Shown: positions 38,372-49,909, numbered from the stretch's first letter. The stretch: 64,000 nucleotides of DNA from Allorhizobium undicola ORS 992 = ATCC 700741 (GCF_000621665.1 NZ_JHXQ01000004.1:124001-188000); one strand, 5' to 3'. A program made the numbers and translations. Notes: generated by a model from the sequence alone, not told the origin.

Positions 38372-40435
38372 TCAGGCCGCAAGCCCGCGCTTCTTCAGCA
38401 TGGCTTCGGGGCTTGGCAGGCGGCCACGGAAGGCCTTGTAGGTTTCTTCCGGGTCCACCGCGCCACCAATCGCATAGACATTGTCCTTGAGCTTCTGCGC
38501 CGTTGCCGCATCGAAGGCGTTGCCGGTTTCCTCGAAGGCGGCAAAAGCATCGGCATCCAGCACTTCCGACCACATGTAGGAATAATAGCCCGCCGAATAG
38601 CCCTCGCCGGAAAACACATGCTGGAAATGCGGCGTGGCGTGGCGCATGACGATGGAAGACGGCATACCGATCCTTGCCAGCATTTCGGCCTGCACGGCCA
38701 TCGGGTCCTCCACGCTGTCACGGGTATGGAATTCCATGTCCACCAGAGCGGAGGAGGTGAACTCCACCGTGTTGAACCCCGCATTGAAGGTCTGCGCGGC
38801 GAGAACCTTGTCGAGCAGGGCCTGCGGCATGGGCTCGCCGGTTTCGAAATGCACCGCATAGGTTTTCAGAATGTCCGGCACCGTCAGCCAGTGTTCGTAA
38901 AGCTGCGAGGGCAGTTCCACGAAATCGCGCGAGACCCCCGTGCCGGAGACGGAAGGATAGGTCACATCCGACAACATTCCGTGCAGAGCGTGGCCGAATT
39001 CATGGAACAGCGTGCGCGCGTCATCCAGCGAAAGAAGCGCAGGCTTGCCCTCGGCGGGCCTGGCGAAATTGCAGACATTATAGATGATCGGCAATTCACC
39101 TTCGGCGCCATTTTTCAGCTTCAGCTTGTGCTGCGACTGGAAGGAACTCATCCAAGCCCCTGAGCGCTTGGAGGCGCGCGCGAAATAATCGCCGAGGAAG
39201 AGGGCCTTCAACGTGCCATCGGCCTCACGAATTTCAAACATCCGCACATCCGGATGATAGCCCTTCACATCCGTGAGCGGCACCGCCTTGATACCGAACA
39301 GCTTGCCCGCCACGGCAAAGCAGGCGTCGATGATCTTTTCCAGTTGCAGATAGGGCTTGAGTTCCGCCTCGGAGAAGCTGAAGCGCTCGGCGCGAAGCTT
39401 TTCGGCATAATAACGCCAGTCCCAGGGGGCCACCGCGTGGTTCTTGCCCTCTGCCGCAATAAGGCTGGCCAGGTCTTCCTCCTCGCGCCGCGCCTGCACC
39501 ACGGCCTTTTCCCAGACCTGCATGAGCAAGCCGTTTACCGCTTCCGGCGTCTTGGCCATGGTGTCGTCGAGCTTGTAGGCGGCATAGGTGGAATAGCCGA
39601 GAAGCCGCGCCTTTTCGGTGCGCAGCGCCAGCGTTTCCTTGACGATGGCGCGATTGTCGGTCGCGCCGCCATTTTCACCCCGCGCCACCCAGGCCTTGAA
39701 GGCGCTTTCGCGCAGGTCACGCCGCTCGGAGAAGGTCAGGAAGGGCTCGATGATCGAGCGGGAAAGCGTCACGGCATATTTGCCCTTCTCGCCACGGGCG
39801 TCTGCTGCCGCGAACATCGCATCCTTGAGAAAACCGGGAAGCCCGGCCAGCTCGTCTTCCGCTGAAAGATAAAGCACCCAGCTCTTTTCGTCGGCCAGTA
39901 CGTTCTGGCCGAAACTGGCGCCAAGGCTTGCCAGCCGCTCATTGATCGCCGCCAGCCGCTGCTGCTGTTCGTGGGCAAGCTTTGCCCCGGATTTTACGAA
40001 GCCTTTCCAGTGACGCTCCAGAACGCGCATCTCTTCCAGCGAAAGGCCAAGGCTGTCGCGCTTTTCCCACAGAGCATCGACGCGGGCAAAAAGCGCCGCA
40101 TTCATGCTGATCTTCGAATAATGGCGCGACATTTTCGGCGCGATCTCACGCTCCAGCGCCTGAATGGCCTCATTGGTATCGGCGCCTGCCTTGTTCCAGA
40201 AGAGCGCCGACACCCGCGACAACCCGTCACCGGCAATTTCAAGCGCGATAATGGTGTTTTGGAAATCAGGCGCATCGGCATTTTCGGCGATCGCCTCGAT
40301 TTCCGCCTCATGCTCGGCAAGCGCCTTGTCGAAGGCGGGCGCGAAATCCCCATCGTCCACGGCGGTAAAATTGGGCAGGCCGTGCGGGCCGGTCCATTCG
40401 GTGACAATGGCGAAGGCATTTCTGCTGGATGTCAT
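38372..40435 (-). CDS. M3 family metallopeptidase (peptidyl-dipeptidase Dcp-like)
   Basis: The 687-residue protein has the zinc motif HEFGHALHGML near residue 475 and the M3 C-terminal region GYYSYMWSEVLDADAF. No signal peptide is visible, so it is probably cytoplasmic and degrades oligopeptides. Dcp and oligopeptidase A are close relatives, and the choice between them is uncertain. The start at 40435 has AAGGA nine bases upstream. Confidence 0.9.
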   Translation of the reverse strand: MTSSRNAFAIVTEWTGPHGLPNFTAVDDGDFAPAFDKALAEHEAEIEAIAENADAPDFQNTIIALEIAGDGLSRVSALFWNKAGADTNEAIQALEREIAPKMSRHYSKISMNAALFARVDALWEKRDSLGLSLEEMRVLERHWKGFVKSGAKLAHEQQQRLAAINERLASLGASFGQNVLADEKSWVLYLSAEDELAGLPGFLKDAMFAAADARGEKGKYAVTLSRSIIEPFLTFSERRDLRESAFKAWVARGENGGATDNRAIVKETLALRTEKARLLGYSTYAAYKLDDTMAKTPEAVNGLLMQVWEKAVVQARREEEDLASLIAAEGKNHAVAPWDWRYYAEKLRAERFSFSEAELKPYLQLEKIIDACFAVAGKLFGIKAVPLTDVKGYHPDVRMFEIREADGTLKALFLGDYFARASKRSGAWMSSFQSQHKLKLKNGAEGELPIIYNVCNFARPAEGKPALLSLDDARTLFHEFGHALHGMLSDVTYPSVSGTGVSRDFVELPSQLYEHWLTVPDILKTYAVHFETGEPMPQALLDKVLAAQTFNAGFNTVEFTSSALVDMEFHTRDSVEDPMAVQAEMLARIGMPSSIVMRHATPHFQHVFSGEGYSAGYYSYMWSEVLDADAFAAFEETGNAFDAATAQKLKDNVYAIGGAVDPEETYKAFRGRLPSPEAMLKKRGLAA

Positions 40436-40604
40436 GGCAAGCATTCCTTGTCTGTGTTCACCCAAGATATAGGTGATGACATTCGCAATTGTCACCCTGC
40501 GCTTTTCAGGGCCAGATCAGGGTCCTTCGGCATTTTCCTGTTTCCTTACATCTGTCTCTGGCTTAACGAGGCAGGACAACAATGCTCGTGAAGACAGCGC
40601 TGCC

Positions 40605-41798
40605 ATGTCCCCTGCCCGTATGACCGAAGGCCGAACTTCCCTGTTGGGCGCCATGCTGACCATGATCGGCCCGCTTTCCATGGCCATCTACACCCCCGCC
40701 ATGCCGGAACTGGTTCACGCCTTCGCCTCCACGGATGCGGCGATAAAGCTGTCGCTCTCGCTTTATTTTGCCGGCTTTGCCTGTGCGCAGCTCATTTCCG
40801 GCCCGTCATCGGATGCTTTTGGCCGACGAAACGCCACACTGGGCTTTTTGCTGATCTATACGCTGGGAAGCCTGATTTCAGCCTTCGCGCCGAGTGTCGA
40901 ACTCCTGCTGGCCGGGCGTCTCATCCAGGGCATCGGCGCATCGGTGGGCGTCACCGTGTCGCGGGCCATCGTGCGCGATCAGTTTGCCGGGGGTGAAGCC
41001 GCCCGCATTCTCAACATGATCGGCATTATGTTGGCCATCGGCCCTGCCATGGGGCCGACAGTGGGCGGGCTGGCGCTGGTTGCCTTCGGCTGGCAGTCTG
41101 TGTTCTTCCTGATGGTCGGCTTCGGCATTTTGAGCTTTCTGGTGGTTGCGCTTCTGATGCAGGAAACCACGCTGCCTGACAGGGCTCTGCTCAGACCCGT
41201 CCGGCTGATGGCCGCCTATGCGACATTGATCCGCGATCCACGGGTGTTTTTCGCGGCGCTGGTGCTGGGCGGCAATGTCGGGGCGCTCTATGCCCAATCC
41301 ACCATGCTGCCCTTCGTGCTGATCAAGACCGTGGGGCTGACGCCCGCGCAATTCGGCCTCGGCATGTTGATGCAGACCGGCTCCTATTTTTCCGGCTCGG
41401 TTGCCCTGCGCATGGTCTCAAAACGGCTGGCTCCCGGCGATGCGCTGAAATTCGGCCTCGTGCTGGCCGGGATCGGCGGCGTTGCGATGTTTCTCTCAAC
41501 CCATCTTCTGAGCCCCACCTATCTGTCCATCATGCTGCCGGTCGGCATCTGCTCTTTCGGCATGGCCTTCATCATTCCGGACATCACCACGGCAGGCCTG
41601 ACGCCCCATCCACGGCTTGCCGGTTCGGCGTCGGCGCTGCTGGGCTTCGTGCAGATGGGCTGCGGCTTTCTTGGCGGTGTCGCCGCCTCCCTTGTTGGCG
41701 ATCCGCTGACGGCCTTCGGCATCATCATTCCCGCCATGGAGATCATGGCCGTTGCCGCCTTTTTCGGCTTTCGCCGGGCCTGGGCAAGGGCGGAATGA
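40605..41798 (+). CDS. Bcr/CflA-family multidrug MFS exporter
   Basis: The 397-residue protein has 12 predicted helices and the drug-proton antiporter motifs DMYLP-like IYTPAMPEL, QLISGPSSDAFGRR and GRLIQGIGASVGVTVSRAIVRD. It probably exports drugs or metabolites in exchange for protons. The ATG at 40605 (MSPARM) is chosen; an ATG five codons later is possible and the ribosome site is weak for both. It diverges from the M3 peptidase gene. Confidence 0.88.
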   Translation: MSPARMTEGRTSLLGAMLTMIGPLSMAIYTPAMPELVHAFASTDAAIKLSLSLYFAGFACAQLISGPSSDAFGRRNATLGFLLIYTLGSLISAFAPSVELLLAGRLIQGIGASVGVTVSRAIVRDQFAGGEAARILNMIGIMLAIGPAMGPTVGGLALVAFGWQSVFFLMVGFGILSFLVVALLMQETTLPDRALLRPVRLMAAYATLIRDPRVFFAALVLGGNVGALYAQSTMLPFVLIKTVGLTPAQFGLGMLMQTGSYFSGSVALRMVSKRLAPGDALKFGLVLAGIGGVAMFLSTHLLSPTYLSIMLPVGICSFGMAFIIPDITTAGLTPHPRLAGSASALLGFVQMGCGFLGGVAASLVGDPLTAFGIIIPAMEIMAVAAFFGFRRAWARAE

Positions 41799-41835
41799 AA
41801 AAGCCGCCGCCGGTTTCCCGGCAGCGGCTTCTTTC
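41797..41835. terminator. Bidirectional intrinsic terminator between the MFS gene and argG
   Basis: AAGCCGC (41801-41807) pairs with GCGGCTT (41824-41830), and the inner GCCGG (41809-41813) with CCGGC (41818-41822), one mismatch between them. A-rich sequence on the left and CTTTC on the right make it usable on both strands. Confidence 0.8.
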
Positions 41836-41844
41836 AATTGATAC

Positions 41845-41878
41845 CAAGGCGCGAAAATGCGAACGCATCCTCGCCTTG
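41845..41878 (-). terminator. Second hairpin at the argG 3' end
   Basis: CAAGGCG (41845-41851) pairs with CGCCTTG (41872-41878), with inner ATGCG/GCAT pairing. It begins 6 nt after the argG stop on the minus strand. Confidence 0.6.
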
Positions 41879-41884
41879 AAGGGA

Positions 41885-43108
41885 TTACTTGCCGAGATTG
41901 CGCTTTGCCAGCGTGCGAAGACGCAGGGCATTGAGCTTGATGAAACCTGCGGCATCCTTCTGGTCATAGGCGCCCTGATCGTCCTCGAAGGTGACGAGGG
42001 TGTCCGAATAGAGCGACTTCGGCGATTCGCGGCCAATGACCATGACATTGCCCTTGTAGAGCTTCAGCGTCACTTCGCCTTCCACATGCTCCTGGCTCTT
42101 GTCGATCATGGCCTGCAACATTTCGCGCTCCGGCGAGAACCAGAAGCCGTAATAGATGAGTTCCGCATAACGCGGCATCAGCTCATCCTTGAGGTGGGCG
42201 GCACCCCGGTCGAGCGTGATCGACTCGATGGCGCGGTGGGCGGCAAGCAGGATGGTGCCGCCGGGCGTTTCGTAAACGCCACGGCTCTTCATGCCGACAA
42301 AGCGGTTTTCCACGAGGTCGAGACGGCCGATGCCGTTGTCACGGCCATAATCGTTGAGCGCGGCCAGAAGCGTTGCCGGGCTCATGCGCACGCCATTGAT
42401 GGAAACGGCATCGCCCTTCTCGAAGCCGATCTTGATGACCGTTGCCTTGTCGGGGGCCGCTTCCGGCGAAATCGTGCGCATATGCACGTATTCCGGCGCT
42501 TCCTGCGCAGGATCTTCCAGAACCTTGCCCTCGGAGGAGGAGTGCAGCAGGTTGGCATCGACGGAGAAGGGCGCCTCGCCCTTCTTGTCCTTGGCCACCG
42601 GGATCTGGTGCTGTTCGGCAAAATTCAAAAGGTCGGTGCGGCTTTTGAACGACCAGTCACGCCAGGGGGCAATGATCTTGATGTCGGGGTTCAGCGCATA
42701 GGCCGACATTTCGAAGCGAACCTGGTCATTGCCCTTGCCGGTCGCGCCATGCGCGATGGCGTCGGCGCCGGTCTTCTTCGCGATCTCGATCAGGTGCTTG
42801 GAAATCAGCGGGCGGGCAATGGACGTGCCCAGCAGGTAGACACCTTCATACACGGCATTGGCGCGGAACATCGGGAAAACGAAATCGCGCACGAATTCCT
42901 CGCGCACGTCTTCGATGAAGATTTCCTTGATGCCCAGCATCTCGGCCTTCTTGCGGGCCGGTTCCAGCTCTTCGCCCTGGCCGAGATCGGCGGTGAAGGT
43001 AACAACTTCAGCGCCAAGCTCGGTCTGGAGCCATTTCAGGATGATGGAGGTATCGAGGCCGCCGGAATAGGCGAGAACGACCTTCTTGACGTCTTTCGGA
43101 AGTGCCAT
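41885..43108 (-). CDS. argG: Argininosuccinate synthase
   Basis: The 407-residue enzyme condenses citrulline and aspartate with ATP in arginine synthesis. It has the ATP-pyrophosphatase motif [31 protein letters not shown] and [17 protein letters not shown]. The start at 43108 ([11 protein letters not shown]) matches the family; 42 in-frame codons upstream are not conserved-looking. It diverges from the SDR gene. Confidence 0.97.
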   Translation of the reverse strand: MALPKDVKKVVLAYSGGLDTSIILKWLQTELGAEVVTFTADLGQGEELEPARKKAEMLGIKEIFIEDVREEFVRDFVFPMFRANAVYEGVYLLGTSIARPLISKHLIEIAKKTGADAIAHGATGKGNDQVRFEMSAYALNPDIKIIAPWRDWSFKSRTDLLNFAEQHQIPVAKDKKGEAPFSVDANLLHSSSEGKVLEDPAQEAPEYVHMRTISPEAAPDKATVIKIGFEKGDAVSINGVRMSPATLLAALNDYGRDNGIGRLDLVENRFVGMKSRGVYETPGGTILLAAHRAIESITLDRGAAHLKDELMPRYAELIYYGFWFSPEREMLQAMIDKSQEHVEGEVTLKLYKGNVMVIGRESPKSLYSDTLVTFEDDQGAYDQKDAAGFIKLNALRLRTLAKRNLGK

Positions 43109-43430
43109 GGCTTCGTATCCGTAGTTCAGAAGAGGCCACTCGACCGGGCCCCGTGGTTGGCTTTGCAGAACTTGCCTGCGTGAAAATCGCTCGAAACAGA
43201 AAACATCTGCAAAGCCCGCTTCGCTTTTAGCCAATATGGCCTGCCTTGCAAGGCTCCCGGCCGCGTCTTTTTATCGGTTGCCTTCCTCTTGTCATGATCG
43301 TTCCGCAGTCATCACGCAATGTTACGATTTGACATGAAAGGATCCCGCTCCATATCGCCAACATGGCTTTCCATGCCTGCGCATCCATGCGGGCGATGCA
43401 TCACCCACTCCACAGCAGAAGGAAGACGAC
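43109..43430. other. Divergent region between argG and the SDR gene
   Basis: The 322-nt gap has a possible plus-strand promoter, TTGACA (43329-43334) with ATATCG (43352-43357) at 17-nt spacing, which would serve the SDR gene. No repeat, ARG-box-like dyad or RNA motif was recognised elsewhere in it. Confidence 0.35.
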
Positions 43431-44285
43431 ATGGCTGACTTTCATTCCGTGATCGCCAAGGGCAAGGTTGCCGTCATCACAGGGGCGGCCTCAGGCATCG
43501 GGCTTGCCGCCGCAAAGGCTTTCGCGGGCCGCGGCATGTGCGTGGTTCTGGCCGATCTTGGCGGCGACAGGCTGGCAAAAGCCGCAAGCGCGGTGGCCGC
43601 CCTTTGTGAAAATCCCGATAGCGACATGATGGCCATCGAAACCGATGTCAGCAAGCTGGACGAGATCGAGGCGCTGGAGCGCACGGTCATGCAGCGCTTC
43701 GGCCGCGTGCATCTTTTGATGAACAATGCCGGTATCCAGCCGGGCAGCAGCATTTTCGCTCCGCAGGTTGCCTGGGACAATGTGCTTGCCGTCAATCTCA
43801 TGGGCGTCATCAACGGTACGCGCGTTTTCGGTCCCGACATGATCGCGCACAAGGATCCTGCCATCATCATCAATACCGGCTCCAAGCAGGGCATTACCAC
43901 CCCGCCCGGCGATCCGGCCTATAATGTGGCCAAGGCTGGTGTGAAGGTCTTCACCGAGGCGCTGCAACATGAATTGCGCAACACCGCCGAATGCAATGTC
44001 TCGGCACATCTGCTCATTCCCGGCTTCGTCTTTACCGGCCTGACCGCCAATGGCCGCAGCGAAAAGCCGCAAGCCGCCTGGACGCCGGAACAGACAGTGG
44101 ATTTCATGCTGCAAAGCCTGGAACGCGGCGATTTCTACATTCTTTGCCCCGATAACGACGTGGACCGGGCCACGGATGAAAAACGCATTGCCTGGGCGGC
44201 GGGTGACATCATCGAAAACCGTCCGCCGCTTTCGCGCTGGCATCCCGACCATGCGGACGCCTTCAAGGCCCATCTGACGGCTTGA
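43431..44285 (+). CDS. Short-chain dehydrogenase/reductase
   Basis: The 284-residue classical SDR has the nucleotide motif TGAASGIGLAAAKAFAGRG, NNAGIQPGS, and the catalytic Ser in INTGSKQG and Tyr-Lys in YNVAK. Asp after the second strand (VLADLGGDRL) favours NAD(H). The substrate is unknown. AGGAAG precedes the ATG. It is followed by a LysE-type exporter in the same direction. Confidence 0.9.
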   Translation: MADFHSVIAKGKVAVITGAASGIGLAAAKAFAGRGMCVVLADLGGDRLAKAASAVAALCENPDSDMMAIETDVSKLDEIEALERTVMQRFGRVHLLMNNAGIQPGSSIFAPQVAWDNVLAVNLMGVINGTRVFGPDMIAHKDPAIIINTGSKQGITTPPGDPAYNVAKAGVKVFTEALQHELRNTAECNVSAHLLIPGFVFTGLTANGRSEKPQAAWTPEQTVDFMLQSLERGDFYILCPDNDVDRATDEKRIAWAAGDIIENRPPLSRWHPDHADAFKAHLTA

Positions 44286-44349
44286 GCCATTGGCAAGACC
44301 CGTGAAAGCCGGTAGGACAACCCACCGGCTTTCCACCCGAGGTCATGTC

Positions 44350-44991
44350 ATGGAATTCCTGCCCAACCTGCCTACGCTTCTCGCCTTTTCCGCCGCCTCC
44401 TTCCTGCTGGCGGCAACGCCGGGCCCGGACATGACGCTTTCCATCAGCCGGGCGCTGCGCGATGGGCGCATGGCGGGTCTGGCCGTTCTGCTCGGCACCA
44501 ATATCGGCATTTCCGTGCATACGCTGCTGGTCGCCTTCGGCGTCTCCGCCCTGATCGTTGCCTCGCCTGCCGCCTTCATGGTGCTGAAAAGCGGCGGCGC
44601 CGCCTATCTCGCCTGGCTTGCCTTTCAGGCCGTGCGAAAAGGTTCGAAATTCGTGGCCAAGGCGGAAAGCGGCGAGAAGGGCAGCGTAAAATCCGCCTTC
44701 CTGAACGGCATCTGGGTCAATCTTCTCAATCCAAAGGTCATCATCTTCTTCATGACCTTCCTGCCGCAATTCGTCAGCGCGGGCGATCCGCATGTCACGG
44801 GCAAGCTGATCTTCCTCGGCTTCTGGTTCATGGTGGTATCGCTGCCGGTGACAATTGCCATCGTTCTCGCGGCAGACAGGCTTTCGGCCTGGCTACAGGC
44901 CAATCCCAAGGTGCTGCGCGGCATCGATCTGACCTTTGCCGGCGTGTTTTCGATCTTTGCCGTCAAGATCCTCATGACGCAGTCACGCTGA
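44350..44991 (+). CDS. LysE/RhtB-family exporter
   Basis: The 213-residue protein has six predicted helices and the motif AATPGPDMTLSISRALRDGRMAG, as in RhtB-type exporters of homoserine, threonine or similar compounds. NPKVIIFFMTFLPQF is another family mark. GAGG seven bases before the ATG at 44350 decides the start. It is distinct from the LysE gene at 8346. Confidence 0.9.
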   Translation: MEFLPNLPTLLAFSAASFLLAATPGPDMTLSISRALRDGRMAGLAVLLGTNIGISVHTLLVAFGVSALIVASPAAFMVLKSGGAAYLAWLAFQAVRKGSKFVAKAESGEKGSVKSAFLNGIWVNLLNPKVIIFFMTFLPQFVSAGDPHVTGKLIFLGFWFMVVSLPVTIAIVLAADRLSAWLQANPKVLRGIDLTFAGVFSIFAVKILMTQSR

Positions 44992-45054
44992 CACACTGGT
45001 AATTACCGCAAAGTTCCGCCATATACCCGCTATGACAAGGATAGGGTAAGCGTC

Positions 45055-45966
45055 ATGGGTGCATTGGTCGATTTTGCGAAGATGAACGGACTTGGCAACA
45101 AGATCCTCGTCGTCGATATGCGTGGCCGCACCGACCGCGTCACGCCTGAGGCCGCCATTGCGCTGGCCGCCGATCCTGCCACGCATTTCGACCAGATCAT
45201 GGCGATCCATGATCCGAAGCATTCGGCAACGGATGCCTATATAGACATCATCAATTGCGATGGCACATTGGCGCAGGCCTGCGGCAACGGCACGCGCTGC
45301 GTGGTGCAGGCGCTTTCCAGCGAAACCGGCCGCAAGGCTTTCACCTTCCAGACGCTGGCAGGTATTCTGAGTGCTCTTGAACATGAGGACGGCACGATTT
45401 CCGTCGATATGGGTGAGCCGGTCTTCGAATGGAACCGCATTCCGCTTTCGGAAGAGTTTCACGACACGAGCCGCATCGAGTTGCAGATCGGCCCGATCGA
45501 CCAGCCGCTCCTGCATTCGCCCTCCGTCATGTCCATGGGCAATCCCCACGCCGTGTTCTGGGTGGACCGCGACCCGATGGAGTTCGATCTCGAACGCTTC
45601 GGTCCGCTGCTGGAAAACCATCCGCTGTTTCCGCAAAAGGCCAATATCACGCTGGCGCATGTCACATCCGAAGGTTCCATGACCACCCGCACCTGGGAGC
45701 GTGGCGCGGGGCTGACGCTGGCCTGCGGCTCTGCCGCCTGCGCGGCAGCCGTATCGGGCGCGCGCACCGGCCGGACCGGCCGCAAGGTGAAGATCACTGT
45801 CGCGTCCAGCCCCAATCGCGGCGCGTTGACCATCGAGTGGCGCGAGCGTGACAACAAGGTGGTGATGACCGGCCCCGCCGAATGGGAGTGGGCGGGCCAT
45901 CTCGACCCCGTCACCGGCACCTGGGCGCGGATCGTGGAAGCGGAAAGCGGAGCCGTCCTGCCGTGA
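45055..45966 (+). CDS. dapF: Diaminopimelate epimerase
   Basis: The 303-residue enzyme converts LL- to meso-diaminopimelate for lysine and peptidoglycan. Both catalytic cysteines are present, in CGNGTRC and [10 protein letters not shown], as is the start [15 protein letters not shown]. Its stop overlaps the GTG start of mtaB. It opens a run of genes that continues to the TSUP transporter. Confidence 0.96.
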   Translation: MGALVDFAKMNGLGNKILVVDMRGRTDRVTPEAAIALAADPATHFDQIMAIHDPKHSATDAYIDIINCDGTLAQACGNGTRCVVQALSSETGRKAFTFQTLAGILSALEHEDGTISVDMGEPVFEWNRIPLSEEFHDTSRIELQIGPIDQPLLHSPSVMSMGNPHAVFWVDRDPMEFDLERFGPLLENHPLFPQKANITLAHVTSEGSMTTRTWERGAGLTLACGSAACAAAVSGARTGRTGRKVKITVASSPNRGALTIEWRERDNKVVMTGPAEWEWAGHLDPVTGTWARIVEAESGAVLP

Positions 45967-47234
45967 GCGCCATCGACGTCATCACCTTCGGCTGTCGTCT
46001 CAACACCTATGAATCGGAAGTGATGAAGGCCGAAGCCGCAAAGGCCGGTCTCAACCGCGCCATCCTCGTCAATACCTGCGCCGTGACGGGTGAAGCGGTG
46101 CGGCAGGCGCGGCAGGCCATTCGCCGTGCCCGGCGGGAAAACCCTGAAGCCCGCATCATCGTTACCGGCTGCGCCGCCCAGACCGATGCCGCAAGCTTTG
46201 CCGCCATGCCGGAAGTGGATGCCGTGCTGGGCAATGAGGAAAAGCTGAAGGCAGAGCATTATCGCGCCCTGCCGGATTTCGGCGTTTCGGCGGAAGAGAA
46301 GATCGCCGTCAACGACATCATGAGCGTGACGGAAAGCGCGCCGCAAATGGTCTCCCACATCGACGGCCATGTGCGCGGCTTTCTTCAGGTACAGAACGGC
46401 TGCGACCATCGCTGCACCTTCTGCATCATTCCTTACGGGCGTGGCAATTCCCGTTCCGTGCCCATGGGGGCAGTGGTGGAGCAGGCCCGGCGGCTGGTCG
46501 AAAACGGCTACCGCGAAGTGGTGCTGACGGGCGTGGACGCCACCAGCTACGGCGCCGACCTGCCGGGCCAGCCCACCCTCGGCCTGCTGGCCAAGACGCT
46601 GTTGAAGCAGGTGCCCGAAATCTTGCGTCTCAGACTATCCTCCATCGACAGCATCGAGGCCGATCATCACCTCTTCGACCTCATCGGCGGGGAGCCGCGC
46701 TTCATGCCGCATCTGCATGTGTCGCTTCAGCATGGCGACGACATGATCCTCAAGCGGATGAAGCGCCGCCATTCCCATGCGGATGCGCTGGCCTTTGCCG
46801 CGCAGGTAAAGCGGCTGCGGCCCGAAATCAGCTTCGGTGCCGACATGATCGCCGGCTTCCCGACGGAAACCGAGGAGATGGCCGAAAATTCGGCACGGCT
46901 TGCAGAAGCAATCGGCATTGCCCATCTGCATGTCTTTCCCTATAGCCCACGCCCCGGCACCCCGGCCGCGCGAATGCCGCAACTGGACCGGACCACCATC
47001 AAGGCCCGTGCCGCAAGGCTACGCGCCGTGGCCGAACGCCTTCACGCCACCCATCTCGACGGATTGATCGGCACACGGCAAAAGCTGCTGGTGGAGCGCA
47101 ATGAAATGGCCCATACGGAAGACTTTACGCTGGTTGCCGCCCCCGGTTTTCACCCCGGCACGCTTGTCGAGGTTGAGATTGCCGGTCACAATGGCAGGCA
47201 CCTGACCTTTGAACCGGCAGTTCACGCCGCCTGA
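45963..47234 (+). CDS. mtaB: tRNA t6A37 methylthiotransferase MtaB
   Basis: The 423-residue radical-SAM enzyme adds a methylthio group to t6A37. It has the N-terminal MTTase domain ([13 protein letters not shown]), the radical-SAM cluster CDHRCTFC and a C-terminal TRAM-like domain. It starts with GTG at 45963, overlapping dapF by 4 nt (GTGA). Its substrate t6A is made by TsaD, encoded at 26064-27161. Confidence 0.94.
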   Translation: MSAIDVITFGCRLNTYESEVMKAEAAKAGLNRAILVNTCAVTGEAVRQARQAIRRARRENPEARIIVTGCAAQTDAASFAAMPEVDAVLGNEEKLKAEHYRALPDFGVSAEEKIAVNDIMSVTESAPQMVSHIDGHVRGFLQVQNGCDHRCTFCIIPYGRGNSRSVPMGAVVEQARRLVENGYREVVLTGVDATSYGADLPGQPTLGLLAKTLLKQVPEILRLRLSSIDSIEADHHLFDLIGGEPRFMPHLHVSLQHGDDMILKRMKRRHSHADALAFAAQVKRLRPEISFGADMIAGFPTETEEMAENSARLAEAIGIAHLHVFPYSPRPGTPAARMPQLDRTTIKARAARLRAVAERLHATHLDGLIGTRQKLLVERNEMAHTEDFTLVAAPGFHPGTLVEVEIAGHNGRHLTFEPAVHAA

Positions 47235-47308
47235 AGCATGTGGCGTCTGAGTGGCCCCGATTGGACGCCAACCCACATGCCGAAAACAGAAGCAAGAGAA
47301 GAAAAAGC

Positions 47309-48616
47309 ATGGCGCTCGGTTTCATCAAGAAAGTCTTCACCTTCGGCAAGGACAAGCCAGCCGATGAGGCCAAGCCGCCAGAAACCGCTCTGACGCCGGA
47401 AGAACAGGCGGCAATCGCCGCCGAAAGCGAACCGCATGAGCGCGTGGAAGACCTTCCGCTTGCGCAAGATCCGGTTCTGGCGGAGGAAATGGAGACAGCA
47501 GGCGGCCCCGTCGATGACATCGCCCCGCAACAGGACGATGCCGACGAGCCGACGGCGCAGGATCTTGGCATGGTGCCGCTGGCGCTTCTGGAGGCTGAGG
47601 CCGAGGAAGAGGCCACAGAGGCGCCTGCCCTGCCCAAGGGTTTCGCCACGACCGCCCCCTTGGCGCCAGTGGAGGAAGAGACAGTCCCCGGCCCGAAGCT
47701 CAGCTGGTTCCAGCGCCTCAAGGCCGGGCTGTTGCGCACCTCCTCGCAGCTTTCCGGCCAGATTGCCGCGCTTTTCACCAAGCGCAAGCTGGATGAGGAA
47801 ACGCTGGAAGAGCTGGAAGACCTGCTGATCCGCGCCGATCTTGGCGTGGAAACCGCCATGCGCGTGACCGGCGCCTTGTCTTCCGAGCGCTATGGCAAGG
47901 ATGTGACGGGAGAAGATGTCACTCGCATCATGGCGGGGGAAATCACCCGTGTTCTGCTGCCTGTCGCAAAGCCGCTGGCGCTCGATCTCAATCACAAGCC
48001 GCATGTCATTCTGGTGGTCGGCGTCAATGGCACGGGAAAGACCACGACCATCGGCAAGCTCGCGGCAAAGCTCTCCGGCGCAGGTCTCAAGGTCATGCTG
48101 GCGGCAGGCGATACCTTCCGCGCCGCGGCCATCGAGCAGTTGAAGATCTGGGCCGACCGCACCGGCTCCACCTTTATCGGCACCAGGCTTGGGGCCGATG
48201 CCGCAGGCCTTGCCTATGACGCCTTCGAAAAGGCAAAGGCCGAGAAATCCGATGTGCTGATTATCGACACCGCAGGCCGGTTGCAGAACAAGACCGAGCT
48301 GATGGCGGAGCTTGAGAAGATCGTGCGCGTCCTCGGCAAGCTCGACCCGGAAGCGCCGCACACCGTGTTGCAGACGCTGGATGCCACCACGGGCCAGAAC
48401 GCCATGCAGCAGGTGGAGATTTTCCGCAATGTCGCAGGCGTCAACGGCCTGGTGATGACCAAACTGGATGGCACGGCGCGCGGCGGTATTCTCGTGGCCA
48501 TTGCCGCCAAGCACAGGCTGCCGGTCTATTTCATCGGCGTCGGTGAAGGGGTAGACGATCTCGAACCCTTCGAGGCAGAGGATTTCGCCCGCGCCATTGC
48601 CGGCATCGGTGGGTAG
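47309..48616 (+). CDS. ftsY: Signal recognition particle receptor FtsY
   Basis: The 435-residue SRP receptor has an acidic N-terminal A domain (about 1-130) and an NG GTPase domain with [20 protein letters not shown] and [10 protein letters not shown]. It docks ribosome-SRP complexes at the membrane; its partner Ffh is encoded at 53055-54611. The ATG at 47309 ([10 protein letters not shown]) is preferred over an in-frame start at 47240. Confidence 0.96.
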   Translation: MALGFIKKVFTFGKDKPADEAKPPETALTPEEQAAIAAESEPHERVEDLPLAQDPVLAEEMETAGGPVDDIAPQQDDADEPTAQDLGMVPLALLEAEAEEEATEAPALPKGFATTAPLAPVEEETVPGPKLSWFQRLKAGLLRTSSQLSGQIAALFTKRKLDEETLEELEDLLIRADLGVETAMRVTGALSSERYGKDVTGEDVTRIMAGEITRVLLPVAKPLALDLNHKPHVILVVGVNGTGKTTTIGKLAAKLSGAGLKVMLAAGDTFRAAAIEQLKIWADRTGSTFIGTRLGADAAGLAYDAFEKAKAEKSDVLIIDTAGRLQNKTELMAELEKIVRVLGKLDPEAPHTVLQTLDATTGQNAMQQVEIFRNVAGVNGLVMTKLDGTARGGILVAIAAKHRLPVYFIGVGEGVDDLEPFEAEDFARAIAGIGG

Positions 48617-48677
48617 CGCAGCGAAAACCGGGCGGAATTTCTGCATGTCCTGGAAACACCAGAAGAAGAAGAATGGC

Positions 48678-49337
48678 ATGAACACGCAACATCAAGCCCC
48701 ATCACCCAATAGCGCCGAACAGCATCACCCCCTGCTGAAGCTGGCGCTTGAGCTTGGACCGCTGCTCGTCTTCTTCTTCGGCAATCTGCGCGGTGAATGG
48801 CTGGCGCGGACTTTCCCCGTGCTTTCCAGCATCGGCAGCCCGCTGCTGATTGCAACAGCACTGTTCATGGTCGCCACCATTGTCGCGCTGGTCATTTCCC
48901 GCATCGTTTTCAAGCATTTGCCGCTCATGCCCTTTGTGTCCGGCGTCGTGGTGCTGGTGTTCGGCTCGTTGTCCCTCTGGCTGCATGACGATACCTTCAT
49001 CAAGATGAAGCCAACCATCGTCAACACATTGTTCGGCACCGTGCTGCTGGGCGGCCTGTTCTTCGGCAAATCACTGCTCGGTTATGTCTTCAACGCCGCG
49101 TTTCAGCTCGATGACGAGGGCTGGCGCAAGCTCACCCTGCGCTGGGGCATATTCTTCCTGTTTCTCGCCGTGCTGAACGAAGTGGTCTGGCGCAATTTTT
49201 CCGATGCCGTCTGGGTGAATTTCAAGGTTTGGGGCACCATGCCCATCACCATTCTCTTCACGCTGGCGCAAATGCCGCTGGTCATGAAACATTCCCTGCC
49301 GGACGAGAGGACAACCGAAAACGACAAGCGGCCATGA
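48678..49337 (+). CDS. yciB: Inner membrane septation protein YciB/IspA-like
   Basis: The 219-residue protein has five or six predicted helices and the YciB signature [15 protein letters not shown] ... [17 protein letters not shown] ... [23 protein letters not shown]. YciB proteins affect envelope and septum formation. The ATG at 48678 is chosen; one at 48645 is an alternative. The stop overlaps the next gene (ATGA). Confidence 0.93.
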   Translation: MNTQHQAPSPNSAEQHHPLLKLALELGPLLVFFFGNLRGEWLARTFPVLSSIGSPLLIATALFMVATIVALVISRIVFKHLPLMPFVSGVVVLVFGSLSLWLHDDTFIKMKPTIVNTLFGTVLLGGLFFGKSLLGYVFNAAFQLDDEGWRKLTLRWGIFFLFLAVLNEVVWRNFSDAVWVNFKVWGTMPITILFTLAQMPLVMKHSLPDERTTENDKRP

Positions 49338-49909
49338 GCACGCAAGCCCGGACCGGCACCCGTTTCTGGCTCAGCGTCGCCGCGCTGTTGCTACTGGTGC
49401 AAATCGTCGGCGAAGCGATGATGGGGCGGGTGTGGCTCTGCACCTGCGGCAGCGTCAAACTCTTCGAACCCGTCGTGAACAGTGCCGGAAACTCCCAGCA
49501 TATCGCCGATTGGTACACGCCCTCCCACATCATCCACGGATTTCTGTTCTTCGCCCTCGGATGGGTTTTCCTGCGCAAAAAACCACTCGCTCCACGAATG
49601 GCGCTTGCCGTCTTCATCGAGGCTTTCTGGGAACTTCTGGAAAACTCTCCCGTCATTATCGATCGTTACCGCGCCACCACCATGGCCGTTGGTTATGAGG
49701 GCGACAGCATTCTCAATTCCGGCATGGATACCGTTTTCATGGCCGCAGGTTTTCTGTTTGCCGCCCGCGCGCCGGTCTGGCTGACGATCGCGATTGCGCT
49801 ATGTTTCGAATTATTGACCGGCTATCTCATCCGCGACAACCTGACGCTAAACGTGCTGATGCTGGTCTGGCCCGTGGAGGCGGTGAGGAACTGGCAGGCT
49901 GGCGGATGA
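49334..49909 (+). CDS. DUF2585/UPF0314 membrane protein
   Basis: The 191-residue protein has four or five predicted helices and the family sequence [19 protein letters not shown] and [18 protein letters not shown]. It is conserved in Hyphomicrobiales but its function is unknown. It starts in the yciB stop and is probably cotranscribed with ftsY and yciB. Confidence 0.88.
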   Translation: MSTQARTGTRFWLSVAALLLLVQIVGEAMMGRVWLCTCGSVKLFEPVVNSAGNSQHIADWYTPSHIIHGFLFFALGWVFLRKKPLAPRMALAVFIEAFWELLENSPVIIDRYRATTMAVGYEGDSILNSGMDTVFMAAGFLFAARAPVWLTIAIALCFELLTGYLIRDNLTLNVLMLVWPVEAVRNWQAGG